The notes: generated by a model from the sequence alone, not told the origin. A DNA stretch of 64,000 bases from Salvator merianae (GCA_003586115.2 QVOM02000101.1:29667289-29731288), one strand, 5' to 3'. Numbered from the stretch's first letter, positions 1 through 11,489 are shown. Translations and numbers: made by a program.

Positions 1-682
1 AATCTTCGCAGCCTAGGGGGTATTAGACAGCCAATGGAAGAGGAGAAAAATCAACGCGAAAGAAAGACCTTCACAGCAAAGTTATTTCTTTCGTGTTGAT
101 TTTTCTCCTCTTCCGTTGGCTGTCTAATAGCCCCTAGGCTGTCAGCCTTGCTGACAGCCTAGGGGGTATTAGACAGCCAATGGAAGAGGAATCAATGCGA
201 AGGGAAGACTTAGTTCTCCCTCCCTTCATGTTGATTTTTCTTCCTTTCTGATGGCTGTCTAATACCCCCTAGCCTAGGGGGTATTAGACAGCCAACAGAA
301 AAGGAAACAACGCGAAGGGAGGGAGAACTAGGTCTTCCCTTCACGTTGATTTTTCTTCCTTTCTGATGGCTGTCTAATACCCCCTAGCCTAGGGGGTATT
401 AGACAGCCAACGGAAGAGGAATCAACGTGAAGGGAAGACCTAGTTCTCCCTCCCTTCGCGTTGATTTTTCTTCTGTTGGCTGTCTCATGCCCCCTAGGCT
501 GTCAGCGCGCACTGACAGCCTAGGGGGATGAGACAGCAGCAAATTGCGAAGGTCCCGAAAATTGAGGGACTTTCGCAATTCGCATTCGTGATTTCCGTTG
601 CCCTTCGTATTCCATGCGAAGGGACTGAAATCACGAAATTCGAGCGAAACTTCGATGCTACGAAGCTTTGTGCACACCCCTA
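1..682. mobile_element. Right part of a GC-rich hAT-like non-autonomous element, cut by the window edge
   Basis: The right end reads TTTGTGCACACCCCTA, the same terminal sequence as the complete element at 21241-22527 (8-bp target duplication) and the element at 25897-26518. The left end lies outside the window, so its target duplication cannot be checked. Near the right end a hairpin (541-580, stem GCGAAGGTCCC / GGGACTTTCGC) is shared with both other GC-rich copies. No transposase frame is visible; the open frame on the minus strand at 399-686 only reads through the inverted repeats. hAT assignment rests on the sister copies. Confidence 0.7.
12..498. repeat. Four tandem fold-back units (about 111-127 bp each) inside the hAT-like element
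   Basis: Units lie at 12-138, 158-272, 273-387 and 388-498. Each begins CCTAGGGGGTATTAGACAGC and ends with the inverted copy, so each can fold into a hairpin. A small palindrome CTGTCAG..CTGACAG separates units one and two (139-157) and follows unit four (499-518). Units two and four carry the same asymmetric loop (GAAGGGAAGAC..TCCCTCCCTTC). Unit three carries that loop inverted; the 35 bases at 311-345 are the exact reverse complement of 426-460. This looks like loop inversion by recombination between inverted arms. Confidence 0.85.
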
Positions 683-738
683 GCATGTAATATATGTCTT
701 ATTCCCAAATGGGTGTGTTCATATAGATAACCTTTGTT

Positions 739-790
739 CCCTACATTTTGCTCCCTTCCCCTTTCCCTACATTTTGCTCCCTTCCCCTTT
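739..790. repeat. Two perfect tandem copies of a 26-bp unit
   Basis: The unit starting CCCTACATTTTGCTCCC occurs at 739-764 and again at 765-790 without a mismatch that I can see. This is a recent tandem duplication in otherwise unassigned DNA. Confidence 0.8.
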
Positions 791-859
791 CTTCAAAAGT
801 TTTTTCTAGATTTCTTGTATCTTGCCCCTCCTGGCTTTCCTTCTTTTTCTGATCTGTCT

Positions 860-1185
860 TCTTCCATCTTTATTCTTCAAATCCAGTGATAACAAGGTCA
901 TTCTCTAATTCTTGTAGAAAGTTAATAAAGTGTTTTCAGATTTTAATAAACTTATCCACAATCTCGTTTCTCAATATTAGTCAATTTATCTATCACTGTG
1001 AGATCCATCATTTTAATCAACCAGTCATCTAGCATAGGTATTTTATCTTCTTCCCATTTTGTGCATAGACAATTCTAACTGCAACCACCATGTTTTGAAT
1101 TAAAACATTAGCATTATCAAAGTTGCTCTCTACTATGCCTAGTAAATTCTGGTTTAAAAGGAATGTTCTCAAAAGTCCTCTTTTA
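860..1185 (-). pseudogene. LINE-1 ORF2 C-terminal remnant
   Basis: Read on the minus strand, the frame that is open at 1029-1331 gives LLGIVESNFDN, then VRIVYAQNGKK. After stops it continues as WLIK-like and VIDKLT-like segments (970-1030). This order resembles the C-terminal end of squamate L1 ORF2, where a conserved AAR(I/L)xYAQ(K/N)WK segment is followed by a W(L/I)(I/V)K..DL..DKLT segment. Several stops and frame changes show it is dead. The match is from recalled family features, not alignment. The flanks at 683-859 could be its 3' UTR, and 1186-1540 is unassigned. Confidence 0.6.
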
Positions 1186-1539
1186 CTGAAAGAAAATGTT
1201 GTTTCTTTTGTACATTGCCAAAGAAAAATGGAAGAAACATAGTGTTCTCCTTCTTGCAGGGACAGGAGAAAGGCAAATGTTGATGCATTGTTGTTCTTGC
1301 AGAGGTAGGACAAAAAGGAGGAGGTATTCATTTTGAGAGTGTACTGTGGTGCCCAGCCAACTACAGAACACGGTGTTGCCCAAGGTAAATACAGTATGGC
1401 TTACATTGTGTTATAGCTTCTACTTTGTTAAAAAAATAAAATAAATAAATCATCAAACAGGAAAAAAAATGATTCTGAAGACGCGAAAGAGGACAACATG
1501 GCAGAAACCAGGCAATATATACCAAATGCTATTCTCTTT

Positions 1540-1872
1540 TCCTACCCTGATTGTGATGTTCTCAACTTCCTGAGTACCATTTACACAACAAAGTCTGTTA
1601 ATGAACAGGAGGAAATGGGGAACTCTCCCTCAGCACACTCCCAAGAAGTATGGTTCCCTCCCAAATAGTCTACTTGCATATTCTCACATTGCAAAGTAAA
1701 ATGGGCTAATATTCTGAAACGGATAGAAAACTCCCATAATCTGAATGCAAAGTAGTCCTGATTTCACCAATTTAGTCCTGAAAAACTACAGAAAGACAAA
1801 ATCATGTTGGTCTGGTGGGAATTGAAGATGGACTGTAAAGTGATTAAATGTATTGTCAGGTTGTGCCCTAAG
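1540..1872 (-). mobile_element. Truncated minus-strand copy of the 1.2 kb repeat (family B)
   Basis: The reverse complement follows the first roughly 330 bases of the repeats at 10285-11489 and 31857-33046, including AATCAGTTTACAG-like, TAGTTTTTC..GGACTAAATTGG-like and GACTATTTGGGAGGGA segments. Its terminal bases (TGTCAGGTTGTGCCCTAA at 1855-1872) match the family terminus. The inner boundary near 1540 is approximate because similarity fades. Confidence 0.6.
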
Positions 1873-1941
1873 TATCATTACAATTACTTCTGCTGTGCAA
1901 AGCACACTGAATCTCCATCTATATCACCTGGTGAGATCAGT

Positions 1942-2219
1942 GGCTGTGTCTCCACTTCTGGGTGGAGGTGCACAATGGAGGAGGTGCCATGGAAAGAAGA
2001 CACTCTCTTTGTCTCCATTTCACATGGAATTGCTCCTCCTCCATGTAGGATGGAATCAACTGCCCTGCAAAGGAGGAATTTCCATCAGATATTATGCCAG
2101 AAAAGGAGCCAGTGTGGTCACCACAAAGTACCTACTGCTGCTGAACATTGAGACAAGGCAGCAGCAGACACCTTCTTTGATCCATGGAGGTATCCTTATC
2201 AGTAAGTGGAGATGTGACC
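1942..2219. mobile_element. MITE family C, copy 1 (TIR GGYYRCATCTCCACTTAC type)
   Basis: The left end GGCTGTGTCTCCACTTCTGG and the right end AGTAAGTGGAGATGTGACC are imperfect inverted repeats. The flanking triplets AGT (1939-1941) and AAT (2220-2222) could be a decayed 3-bp duplication. Copies 2 and 3 of the family have exact 3-bp duplications. The open frames at 1804-2224 pass through this element and family B in both strands and are not genes. Confidence 0.6.
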
Positions 2220-2669
2220 AATGATACTTTTCTACCACAATGCATTCCCTACATTCTGCATAAGTGTGTATATGTCCAGCCCATCAGTAAGGGGGTTTCA
2301 GCATGCTTCTTCTGTAAGGTGCAAAAAAAGAAGATTGAAAGTGACAATAACAGCTCTTCTGCTCTCCCCTCAGGGTATGGCCAGATGTCTTTAGGATGGA
2401 TGCAGGTGCTAATGAGCAGTCAAAACCATGTCCCTTGATGAACTGTGCAGGCATCCATGCACAAAATGGTGGCACCCACACCTGTTCCATCATGAGATCC
2501 AATGTACAAAATACATCAGAGAAGAATGGTAAGGTGAGGACCACCTGCCCACCATGGAGAAGTATAGCCATGACCTAAGAGAAATAAATAACCTAGAATA
2601 TAATCATATAAAGATTTAAATACTGTCAACTAAAAGTGCATGATTCTGAAACTGTTGATATTTATTACA
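2220..2669. other. Unassigned stretch
   Basis: No recognised repeat family, gene or strong motif is visible. Short frames on both strands (2184-2438, 2284-2571, 2396-2578) overlap one another and have no recognisable domain. Confidence 0.4.
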
Positions 2670-3029
2670 TAGGGATGTGCAAATTTCGATTCACATTTGA
2701 AAATATGTACAAAATGTCATTTTCATGAATTTTCACATTGAAATGAAAATGACCTTTTTTGCATTTGCACTTTTCGATCGAAAACGAAAAAGCATATTCT
2801 TTGGCAAAAATGAAATTCATCGAATTTTTGCAAATTTTGCTATGTTTAAACCATGAAAATGCCATTTTCAATGGCATTTTCAACAGGAAAACACTGCGAA
2901 AAACACAAAAATGAATGCAAAAAATGCATTTTTCGACAACAAAATTTGCTGACGAATCAAAAATACAGATTTACATACAAAAACTAATTGAAAAAGAATC
3001 GAATTTTTTTTTTTCTGCGTGCATCCCTA
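2670..3029. mobile_element. AT-rich hAT-like MITE (family A), copy 1
   Basis: The ends are TAGGGATGTGCAAATTT and GCGTGCATCCCTA, inverted and closely matching the copies at 51570-51917 and 58505-58831. The interior is rich in GAAAA/TTTTC runs such as CATTTTCA and CGAAAA, as in the other two copies. The flanking octamers TTATTACA and AATGACTG do not match, so the target duplication is lost or a boundary is wrong. Confidence 0.7.
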
Positions 3030-3591
3030 AATGACTGTGTGAGCTATTTAGTATGCATTAAAAAAAAAAAAAAAAAAGACTTGGTTGTGCATTCACAATA
3101 CCACTTTATCATTAAAAATTCAATGGTAAAGTATTTATTTATTATAAAATAAAAGCCATGTCTAAATTATAGCAAGGTTTGTACACCACCTTTATGACAT
3201 GGCAAATGCAATATGAGGGTATCAGAATTATTATATATAATTAATTGGATGGGTTGGGCAAGTGTATTGTCCACACTGAATGCACTCATCCAGTTACTAT
3301 CCCACCATAAGTGCTCATGAAAGGACTTCAATGGTAGGATGGGAGTACCACCACTCATATTGGTTCACCATCCCCAATGTCAGTGGCCTGTTCATAGTCA
3401 AAGACCACTCCATTTGTCAACATCACAGCCAGGAAACAAAAGTTCCTCATCTGCCATTTCAGCTTGGCTGTGTTTAGCAGGTGGTGTGGAAAGAATACAT
3501 TGTCACTTTAGAGAGAGCAATGTACTATTAGCACTTTCCCCACTGCCATGCAATCCAGCCTAAGTTAAGCACTGATTCAGTTGCATTAATG

Positions 3592-3592
<1 letters not shown>

Positions 3593-3654
<62 letters not shown>

Positions 3655-3655
3655 A
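3593..3655. repeat. (GAAA)n microsatellite
   Basis: About 15 near-perfect GAAA tetramers follow one another. The purine-only strand is directly visible. Confidence 0.97.
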
Positions 3656-3954
3656 TCTCCAGGCATAATTCTTTATTTTACTCTTCTGTCAAATAAAAAC
3701 TGTTTTCTTGGAAACATTTCCACAAATACAAGTTCTTATAGGTGCCAGAATATCCTTCTATCATTTTATATAATTCATGCTGTCATTACAGCAGGCAAGA
3801 CACAATCCAATCTAGGAATCTTAATAAGCATGGCTTTATTAAGGTCACATAGGATAGCAGGAATCTAAAGATTTTACATTGGTCTATGAAACATCTGCTC
3901 AGTGAGGCAAGCACAAAGCTTTCTCTTATTTTCACTGTATGCATGCATGAAACA

Positions 3955-3982
3955 CACACGCACACACTCTCTCACACACACT
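3955..3982. repeat. Short CA/CT-rich simple repeat
   Basis: ACACACACGCACACAC is followed by TCTCTCACACACAC; an imperfect dinucleotide tract. Confidence 0.8.
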
Positions 3983-5373
3983 TCGTTGGAATTATGGAGA
4001 AATTTATATCAGTCAGAGGACAGGAAAAGCAAGGAGGAATGAATGGCTGACCTTTAAAAGGTTATACACCCTTTTAAATACCAATTTTGCTGCCAGCTTT
4101 CCTTTGAATGAACATGCCTCACTATCCTTGGCATGCAACATACTTCATAAAACCTTGTTAAGTTCTCCAGCCCTTCCTGTTACTGAAGGTATTGATTCTG
4201 AATTGTCTAGGCTTCACTCAGAAGTTTCATGTCAAAGAAGAAAATGATGACTTGAGATATTGCACACTGTGCCTAAGCAGTCCTATAAACTCTTTGAATT
4301 ATAGGCAGATTTGCAGATAAAATTACTTTAGGTTTTAAGAACAGCAAGCATGTTCTGTCTATTTGCAACAGAGAGGTTGTCCCTCCACTATGCCCACAGT
4401 AAAATGGTGACTGAATTTGGTCTCAGAAAACATTTCGCTTTGCAGGGGAGGAGGAATAAAGCTACAGGAGCTAGTGTAGTTTCATTTATATAGAGAGACA
4501 TACACAAAGCATGAGCATGTGTATAAGTTTTGTTTCTTTTTAGTGCAAAGGATATTGTGCTAAACTTAACAAAACTTAGACTAGAGTAGGCGGAATCTGA
4601 GAAAAACAACAAATAGGTTTAGAATGAGCTGAGTTATTGGAGGAAAAAAAGACAGAGAGCTCAGATTAACAGGAAAGAGAACTTACACCGTATTTGAATT
4701 GCAAATCCTAAATCACTTTGACACAACCCTAGCATGGCCAGTCTCTACATTCCACCCCCGCCCCCCAAGATGTCTCAGAGGTGACTAGCTTGTGAACAGA
4801 GGCTGATTTTGGACTCCATGCATAGATACAGAGGTTGTCGAACACAATATGATCTGGTGAAAATGGAGCTAGGCACTTTAGCTGACCCACTGGGCCACAG
4901 ATAAAGCACTTGGGTGGGAGTACCTGTCCCAGATACTTGCTGCCATGCCAAAGGAGAAATATCTCTAGTCAGACAGGGCTGGGAAGACAGGATGATAAAA
5001 GCTGAATGCTGTATGCATTTGAGTCAGCAGCTTTCAAAGTTCTACTTTAAACTAATATAAGGCAGGTTTCCTCTCTGCATATTTTAATAAACAGAAGATG
5101 GTTTTGGCTTGTCCTTGGCAGTCTCCTCTGGATAGTCCTGTTGAGTTTTTTTAACTTTTGCATTTCAATTTCTTATTCATAGTTTGCACCTTCTTTACAT
5201 TCATTAGCACTACCAAATTGCTCCTAATTTAGTTAATTCCTCATATTGTAATAGTAGTGTCATTGAAGATAATGTGGAAAGATTTCACAACTCAACTTTA
5301 AACACATTTGGGTTAGTTGTATGAAATTGGCATAGGAGATTTCCTCTGCAAATGTGATCTCACTTATTTATTC

Positions 5374-5425
5374 ATTTATATTTATCCACTGTCCTACCTT
5401 ACAGTGGTCAGAGTAGCTTACACAA
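5374..5425 (-). repeat. LINE 3'-tail-like fragment
   Basis: TTATTTATTCATTTATA followed by TTTATCCACTGTCC..AGAGTAGCTTAC resembles the reverse complement of the TAAATAAATAA-ending tails of reptile LINEs. It is a short match. Confidence 0.4.
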
Positions 5426-5727
5426 TGTTAAAACCCCAAATCCGGGCTTCACAGTGATATCACTGGTATGAACAGGTGGCCTGACACAGAAACAGGTGGC
5501 TCCACCCCTTCCCAGCTCTAAAGTGTTCCAGGAGGCATACCATGGAGTGAGAGATGAGGTGAGGTGTAATGAGATAGGTTTCCTAACCTCTAGGGAAAGT
5601 TTGATACACACATTCTAATGAAGAACCAAAGAGTTTAAAAGTATAAGCAGCTGTCTTTTTCTTGTCCAGTCACAGAACTGACAGAAAAGAAGCCAGAGTA
5701 CCCCAGAGCTGTGGTGAGCATTTACAT

Positions 5728-5985
5728 AAGAATGTATGAGAAGCCCTGCTGGGTCAGGCCTTAGCCCATCTAATTCAGTGTCTGCTCTTGCATAGTGGTG
5801 AACCAGTTGCTTCTGGGCATACCCAAGCAGAAGGCAAAGGCCAAAGCTTCATCTGCTGTTAGCTCTATACAAATGACCTTCACAGGCCTTTACTGTCTCT
5901 CCAGTTTGGAGGCAGTACCTAGACATCCATTTGAGTAATCATTGATACCTCTGTCCTACATGAATTTATCCAGACATCTTGATGG
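5728..5985 (-). repeat. CR1-type LINE 3' end
   Basis: CATAAGAATG..GAGAAGCCCTGCTGG is followed by TCAGGCC..AGCCCATCTA and later by CATGAATTTATCCAGAC-type sequence. This is the reverse complement of the familiar reptile CR1-like 3' end in which a CATGGA(G)GA segment precedes CTAGATGGGCC..GATCCAGCAGGGC. The fragment at 47908-48100 is a second minus-strand copy, and 61470-62640 is the same family read forward. Confidence 0.75.
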
Positions 5986-6006
5986 AGGGAACTATGGAAA
6001 TGGGCT

Positions 6007-6112
6007 ACATTTATTTATCTTCATTTATTTCCTTATTTAATATTTATCTAAAATTTTATTATACTACTACTTATTTCAAAATCCCAAAGTGGTTCATAAA
6101 ATCAAACACATG
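6007..6112 (-). repeat. LINE 3'-tail-like fragment
   Basis: A TTATTT-rich lead is followed by AAATCCCAAAGTGGTTCATAA, resembling a degraded reversed LINE tail (the usual form is CCCAAGGTGGCTCACAA). Identification is weak. Confidence 0.35.
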
Positions 6113-6819
6113 GGAGGAGGGACCAACTCAGTCTCCATGATCATGTTTTTAGTTTCTGCAGCCAAACTACATGAATTGGCCTCATTTCTGCCAATTATAA
6201 ACTATAAAATTGTATTAAGTAATACTGCTTTCTAAACTGTATGGGGCAAAAAAAAAACACTTCTGCATGCTCACTTGATTGGAGTTCAAAGTCACATCAG
6301 CTGTACTGATGAGGATTCAGGAACTAAAAACAGGCATGAAAACATCAAAAACAAAGACAAAATGCTTATAAACGTTGGGTATGAAGGGAAAGATGTCTTC
6401 AGCAGATGTCTCCTGAATCACAGAGAAGAGAGCATTACAATGGGTTTGTGACACTTTCACTTCACCTAAAGGTCCCATTCATTATCACTTTAATGATGCT
6501 AAGCAACAGAAACACAGACTAGAGTACAATTATCACAAAGAATATGAATGCAAGATTCTTCATGCAACATTACTAAGTAAATAATCTCTTTTTATTTTTT
6601 AAAAATACATTAATCCATAATATAAGTGTTTATCAAGCATCTCACATCTTCTACAACAGCTGCCCTCATAAATTTATGTGGGAAAAAAAATCATAATCCC
6701 TTCAAGAGCAGATCCTCAACAATTTGTGGCAAAGAACAGGATGGTGGTGGTGTTTCATTTTTTTTTTTTTTAACTTATGCTTTGAGTAATTGTGTTTCCA
6801 TCCATGTGGTAGATTTATT
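6113..6819. other. Unassigned stretch
   Basis: Nothing beyond A+T-rich DNA with a poly-T tract at 6757-6770 is recognised. Confidence 0.4.
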
Positions 6820-6886
6820 GTCATTGTCATTACCATTACCATTACCATTATCATTATCATTATCATTATCATTACCATTACCATTA
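6820..6886. repeat. (ATTACC/ATTATC)n microsatellite
   Basis: Hexamers CATTAC and CATTAT alternate in blocks for about 65 bases. The methionine-rich minus-strand frame over it is an artefact of this repeat. Confidence 0.95.
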
Positions 6887-7145
6887 ATTTGATTTATATC
6901 CTGCCCCATCACCCATAGGCTTCAGGGTAGCTCACCGGAAAAGACATGTACAAAAACAAAAACAATTTATATTATGGCAATGAAAGCTTTCCTAAAGACA
7001 CATGTAAAAAACACAATTCAACATTTAAAAAGACTAAAATATTATAAAATAGCCCCAGTTAAAAATAACCATGCTTAGGAGCAAAAGGCCTTCCAGAACA
7101 GATACATTTTCAAATTTCCCAAAAAAGTCTTAAGATTCAGCGGAT
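6887..7145 (-). repeat. LINE tail-like dispersed repeat
   Basis: GATTTATATCCTGCCCCATC..CAGGGTAGCTCACC is the reverse complement of the common reptile 3' end GTGAGCTGCCCTG..GGGC(G)GGATATAAAT. It continues as an A-rich body ending with GGCCTTCCAGAACAGAT. It is probably L2/CR1-derived; the exact family is not resolved. Confidence 0.5.
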
Positions 7146-7599
7146 CACATTGGGCTGTTTTTCAAATGTTCCTTTTGCAAAACATGGTTCATGTGTACCC
7201 ATCCAAAAATAAACATTCATTCTGGAAAAAGAAAATCCTATCTCATGTTGTTCTGTTCCTTCACATCAAAGCCTGTCAATTTGCACATAGCAACGAGTGC
7301 TCACCATAGCAATCATTGGCCACTACTGGCCAGATTTCTGGTTTCTCAATTGATTGGTCCTTATCAACCATTTCTGTTGGCTACAAGAGTCTATGTAGCT
7401 TTCCATACCATCCACCCAAAATAGGATCCCCATCAAGAGTTATTTTCCATATGTAGAAGGCTCAGAAAATTGGAGACTTGGAGATGCAGTAAGGGCTCTT
7501 TTTAAGTTTTCCACTGATCCCTTTGGTCTCATATTTGTCTCAGAGGCATTCCTAATCACATGTATGAAGTGATTCATTACTTTGATCCATCCTTATCCC
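7146..7599. other. Unassigned stretch
   Basis: No gene or recognised transposon. The frame at 7191-7424 is short and has no recognisable domain. Confidence 0.4.
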
Positions 7600-8170
7600 T
7601 GATATATGGCTATTCAGTCTCTGCTTGAAGATCCACAATAGAGAAACAGCTTCCCCTCCAATAATTCCTTCCATCCTTGAACTTCTCTTACCATGGCAAA
7701 GTATTTATATATTCCATCTAGTTCAGTATTTATAGGACTCCTTTCAGATCACTCTTCTCAAAGAACCTGCCTACAAGTTACAATGCAATCTTTAATAATG
7801 TTTTCATGAAGTACACAATGATAAAGGCCTCCTTTAAAATACACTAACACAACTGGAACAATATTATCACAATAGCAGATCAAAAACAATGTCAGAAGAA
7901 TAAAATGTTACAGATATCAAAGAAGCCAGCAAGACGTGGGGGAGGGGGGCAGGAGATCATAAACAGCAGTTAAAAGTAATAAAGTATTAAAGACAAAACC
8001 ACTTCCAGATCCATTTAAAATATTTTTCTAACATTCAACTGGAGTCCACTCTGGTGTAACTCAAGTCCATTCAATCTAATCCTTCCCTGTGATGCAGGAA
8101 ACAAGAAGTATGTGATAATTCTATGTTCAAGCTTTTCAAATAGCTAAAACGTGTCATCATGTTCCTCATA
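7600..8170 (-). repeat. Two CR1-like 3'-region fragments
   Basis: 7610-7690 reads CTGCTTGAAGATCCACAAT and then a polypyrimidine-rich segment, like the reversed CR1 segment CTGCTT(G/A)AA.A.CTCCAATGA. 8075-8170 continues with AACAAGAAGT..TTCAAATAGCT..TCATCATGTTCC, like the reversed CR1 segment AACAAGCTTGCTCC..TCAAATATTT..ATCATGT. The intervening 7700-8070 is unassigned. The matches are degraded. Confidence 0.45.
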
Positions 8171-8704
8171 AATGCAGAAATAGATTGAGGATCAGTTTTT
8201 GCAGGTCAGGGGAACTGGGGACAGGCATCACTTGAAAGCTTTTACCACTGGAACAGTGCAAGAAAGTGAAACATGCTGCAAAAAAAAGTGCATCTTTAAG
8301 ACTGCAAAAGCGACCACTGTCATGCCACATGCCAAAAAAGAAACACGTCCCCCCCAAAAGACAAAAGAAGATTAACATTTGCATGGCAATTTGTATGATC
8401 TGAAGAGAAACCAGGGTATTGTTAATTTGGAAATGACTAAAATTTAAATAAAAAATAATGATGTCATGAATGGGAAGACTGTGGCAGCATCCACACAGGC
8501 AGCCTAAGGGTTGAGATTAGGGGCATGAGGCACAGAACTTGCCACTCAGATATTTCTGTCCAGGCTTCCTACTCTGGAAGAAAGGAAATATAGCCAGAGG
8601 TTACCTATATCCAGTCCTCCATTGAAAGGGTTTGGGTGGAAATTGTGTCATTGAGTTGTTCATTCCCCATCTGTGTAGCCACATGGGTGGGAGAGAGATA
8701 CTCA

Positions 8705-8974
8705 GTCTGAATCTCCACTTCTGACTGGAGGTGGTCCTTTGTAGAGAGGCAATGCAGAAAATGGTGTCCTCCCTGTCTCCATTCCAGAACAAGGAGGTGA
8801 CATTTATCTTAATGTCTCTGCCCGCAACAGAGGTGCCTCTATGAGCAATCATGATAGAAAATGGCCTGAGTGATCACTTCAAAGATGCCTGTAGCTGTAG
8901 AAAGTGGAGATGGGGCGGCAGCAGATGTCTTTAATCCTTGGAGGTGCTCCATTTAGGTAAGTGAAGATGCGCCC
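8705..8974. mobile_element. MITE family C, copy 2, with 3-bp TSD
   Basis: The left end GTCTGAATCTCCACTTCTG and the right end GGTAAGTGAAGATGCGCCC are inverted relatives. The element is flanked exactly by TCA at 8702-8704 and TCA at 8975-8977. Length 270 bp. The frame at 8601-8852 on the minus strand crosses the element border and is not a gene. Confidence 0.7.
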
Positions 8975-8977
8975 TCA

Positions 8978-10284
8978 GCCTCTGCAACCACCCTGAATGT
9001 TGTTTCCTGTGGCCTATATTCAGGACATTTGCAAGGCTGACTATGGAGGCTCAAAGGCTGATTGACATGGGTGAATTTGGATGCCACACCCCAGAATGTT
9101 CTTTGGAGTGCATCAAGTACCTATGTGGATATTCTCTGTGATCAGGTGGCCTAGGTAACTTGTACATATACTGGATGCTGTAAATACATGGGTAGTATGC
9201 ACACTTATCAGTTCTACTGGTATGGCTGTTGAGTGACTGACTGCTGGCAGTCCTTAGTCCACAGCCCAAGCAGAAGCACAGCATAACCAAAGTGACTCAT
9301 CTATAAGTTGCCACACTTTATGAGAATGCAGTGAATTCCCTTTTTTGTAATTCATTTATACAATTTCCTGCAGCTACTTTGGAGGAGAGTGCAATGGCCT
9401 GGAAACTTCTCCTCCTATACAAGTGTGTGGGCATCCAGTACAAATGCAGGTCAAACTGGTAAAATACTTTGAGGTGGGTTTTTGTTGTTTTGTTTTGTTT
9501 TGTTTTGAGAAGGCATATATAAAGTTATATATATATATTTTAAAAGAGTATATATTAAAACTGTTCCATTTTCTCACTCTGATCTGCCCTCTTCCCAATG
9601 CTGTGTGTAGACATGACCAGAGCATGTCACAGATTCATACTTACTGTCAGCAAAAATTCTCCACATTACATTAAAGTGTGTGTCAAAGTTTCTGAAAGCT
9701 GTAACTTTCTTTCCATCATGAAACCAAATGATATGTTTTAAAAGCCACAAAAACAATGATAAATAATAGCAGAATAAGGCCGACCTTTTCTTCTGCACAG
9801 TGAGCTTGGGTTGACTATGCCTTGCAGGAGAATAAGGTAGTGAATGGTACAAGACTGAAATAGCAAATCAATCGTGCTTCTGTAGTCACTAGGAATTGGA
9901 GGGGGAAAAGAAAAAAATAAAAACACTTTTAATTTCTATTTCTCTTCCTTTTCTTAAGCATGTACAAATCTTTCCAGAACAAAACCAGAAGTGAGATAAA
10001 CAAAAGGTAAGAAAGTGCTTCTTTCTCATGACACACAGTGCAAGCCTGAAACTCTCTATATTAGTATGGTGGGGTAACCTGAACTGCTGACGAAAACCCT
10101 AGCTGGTAGGTCTGTAACTGGAGCTGCTGAGAGAGAAGAATTAGGCTTCATCTTCATTACACCACAAAAGTAACTAAAGTGTGGCCAGTTTTCAGTACTT
10201 CCAGACCATGGCCGCCTCTAGGCAGTGGCTGAAGATCCCTCAATTTAGTGATATTCTGAAATAAACTTATTCCAGAATAACTGC
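8978..10284. other. Unassigned stretch with a TTTTG simple repeat
   Basis: Apart from the TTTTG tract at 9481-9507 nothing is recognised. Short frames on both strands overlap and give no domain. Confidence 0.4.
9481..9507. repeat. (TTTTG)n simple repeat
   Basis: Four TTTTG pentamers preceded by TTTGTTG. Confidence 0.9.
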
Positions 10285-11489
10285 TTGGCCATGTTCCGAC
10301 ATGGCATTTAATCAGTTTACAGACCATCTTCAGTTCCCGCTGGCCCAACATGATCTTGCCATTCCGTAGTTTTTCTGGACTAAATTGGCAAAATCTGGAC
10401 TACTTTGTATTCGGATTTAATGAGTTCTCAAGCCGTTCCAGATCGCTAGCCCGCTTTACTTTGTGATGTGGGAACGGGGAAGGAGACTATTTGGGAGGGA
10501 CCATACTTTTCTGGGGGCATGCAGAAGGAGGAATCCCCATTTTGTGCCATCCAATGACAGACTTTGTGGGTGGGCAGGAAGCTCAGTAGTTTCCTCTGCC
10601 TCCATTATCCCCCCTTCCGTCGCTGCCAGGGGAAAAGAAACCATCCTCCTTTTTACTTCGCTAAGCTGCGATCCTTTCTCTTTCTTTATCCCCCATTTGA
10701 CACTGCCAGGAAGAAATTAAAGGCTTCCTCCACTTCTGTCTGCTCTTTAAACCAAAAAAGAAACTGTGCCTGTTTGGGGTTGCAGTCCTCTTGCCCCAAC
10801 AAAGAATCCACTCAAGATGAGTTTTGCCATCGGCAGCACACAGTTACACAACGGGGACACATGCCGCTGCGAATGTCTCAGGGGGAGATGAGGCAGAGTC
10901 CATTTGCTGGCAATGAACTGCGCTATCAAGATAATAGAGCCCCCCCTCCCACATTCCCTCCCCACGTTTCTCCTTCGTCATGGACCTCTCCCTGCTTTTC
11001 CGCTACTTTTAAATTGCACAATTGCACAAAAGTGCACTTGCAAGGGAGCAGAAATTGCCATCAGCCCTTTAAAAAGCTTAATTGTGTGGTACACATAGTT
11101 TTAAAGTTCTTCTTGTGTGGATAGAGGCTGTAGTGGGGAGAAGGAGCAAATGGCAAATGACTAGTAATGCTGCCAAGCGAATCCATGTTCTGAGGCAGCG
11201 GTGGGGACATACGGAGAGCGGAGCTTGACTTTCCCACCCCTGTGACATCAAGATCTGAATGTTGGGACTCCAGTCAATCACTGACTGCACAGGGAGGAGA
11301 ATTTGACAAGGGGTGGAGGCAGAAAAGGTGCTGTTTCTCCATGCCAAGCATGGGAAATATCAGTGTCGGAATGAGCAAGTACGAATTGAGTCCATGTTAA
11401 ACTGTACCTGTGGGAATGACTAGAAGACAAATTCAGTCCTTGTACTCTTCTGATACATATTAAATTTATGATGTCGGATGATGGCCCTT
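10285..11489. mobile_element. Family B repeat, full copy (about 1.2 kb), probable non-autonomous DNA transposon
   Basis: It is collinear along its whole length with 31857-33046. The ends are inverted relatives: left TTGGCCATGTTCCGACAT, right ATGTCGGATGATGGCCCTT. This suggests a TIR of the form GGGCCAxxxTCCGACAT. I cannot find a convincing target duplication. The longest frame (10564-11124, 186 codons) has a collinear counterpart in the other copy (32084-32419), but it is disrupted there and shows no known domain. Many CpGs (GATCGCTAGCCCGC, CCGTCGCTGCC) are kept here where the other copy has TpG or CpA. Confidence 0.65.

Larger units (their letters stand above)
3030..5373. other. Unassigned A+T-rich DNA with short simple repeats
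   Basis: Contains a poly-A run at 3060-3077, the GAAA microsatellite at 3593-3655 and a CA/CT-rich patch at 3955-3982. No gene or recognised transposon could be supported; the small frames are under 100 codons and overlap on both strands. Confidence 0.4.

Noticed and set aside
12..498. CRISPR-like array (regular repeats of about 115 bp)
   Set aside because: The units are palindromes with the same internal loop rather than short repeats with unique spacers, and the context is a eukaryotic transposon.
10564..11124. 186-codon frame as a protein gene
   Set aside because: It lies wholly inside family B. The counterpart at 32084-32419 is broken, there is no domain, and overlapping minus frames are equally open.
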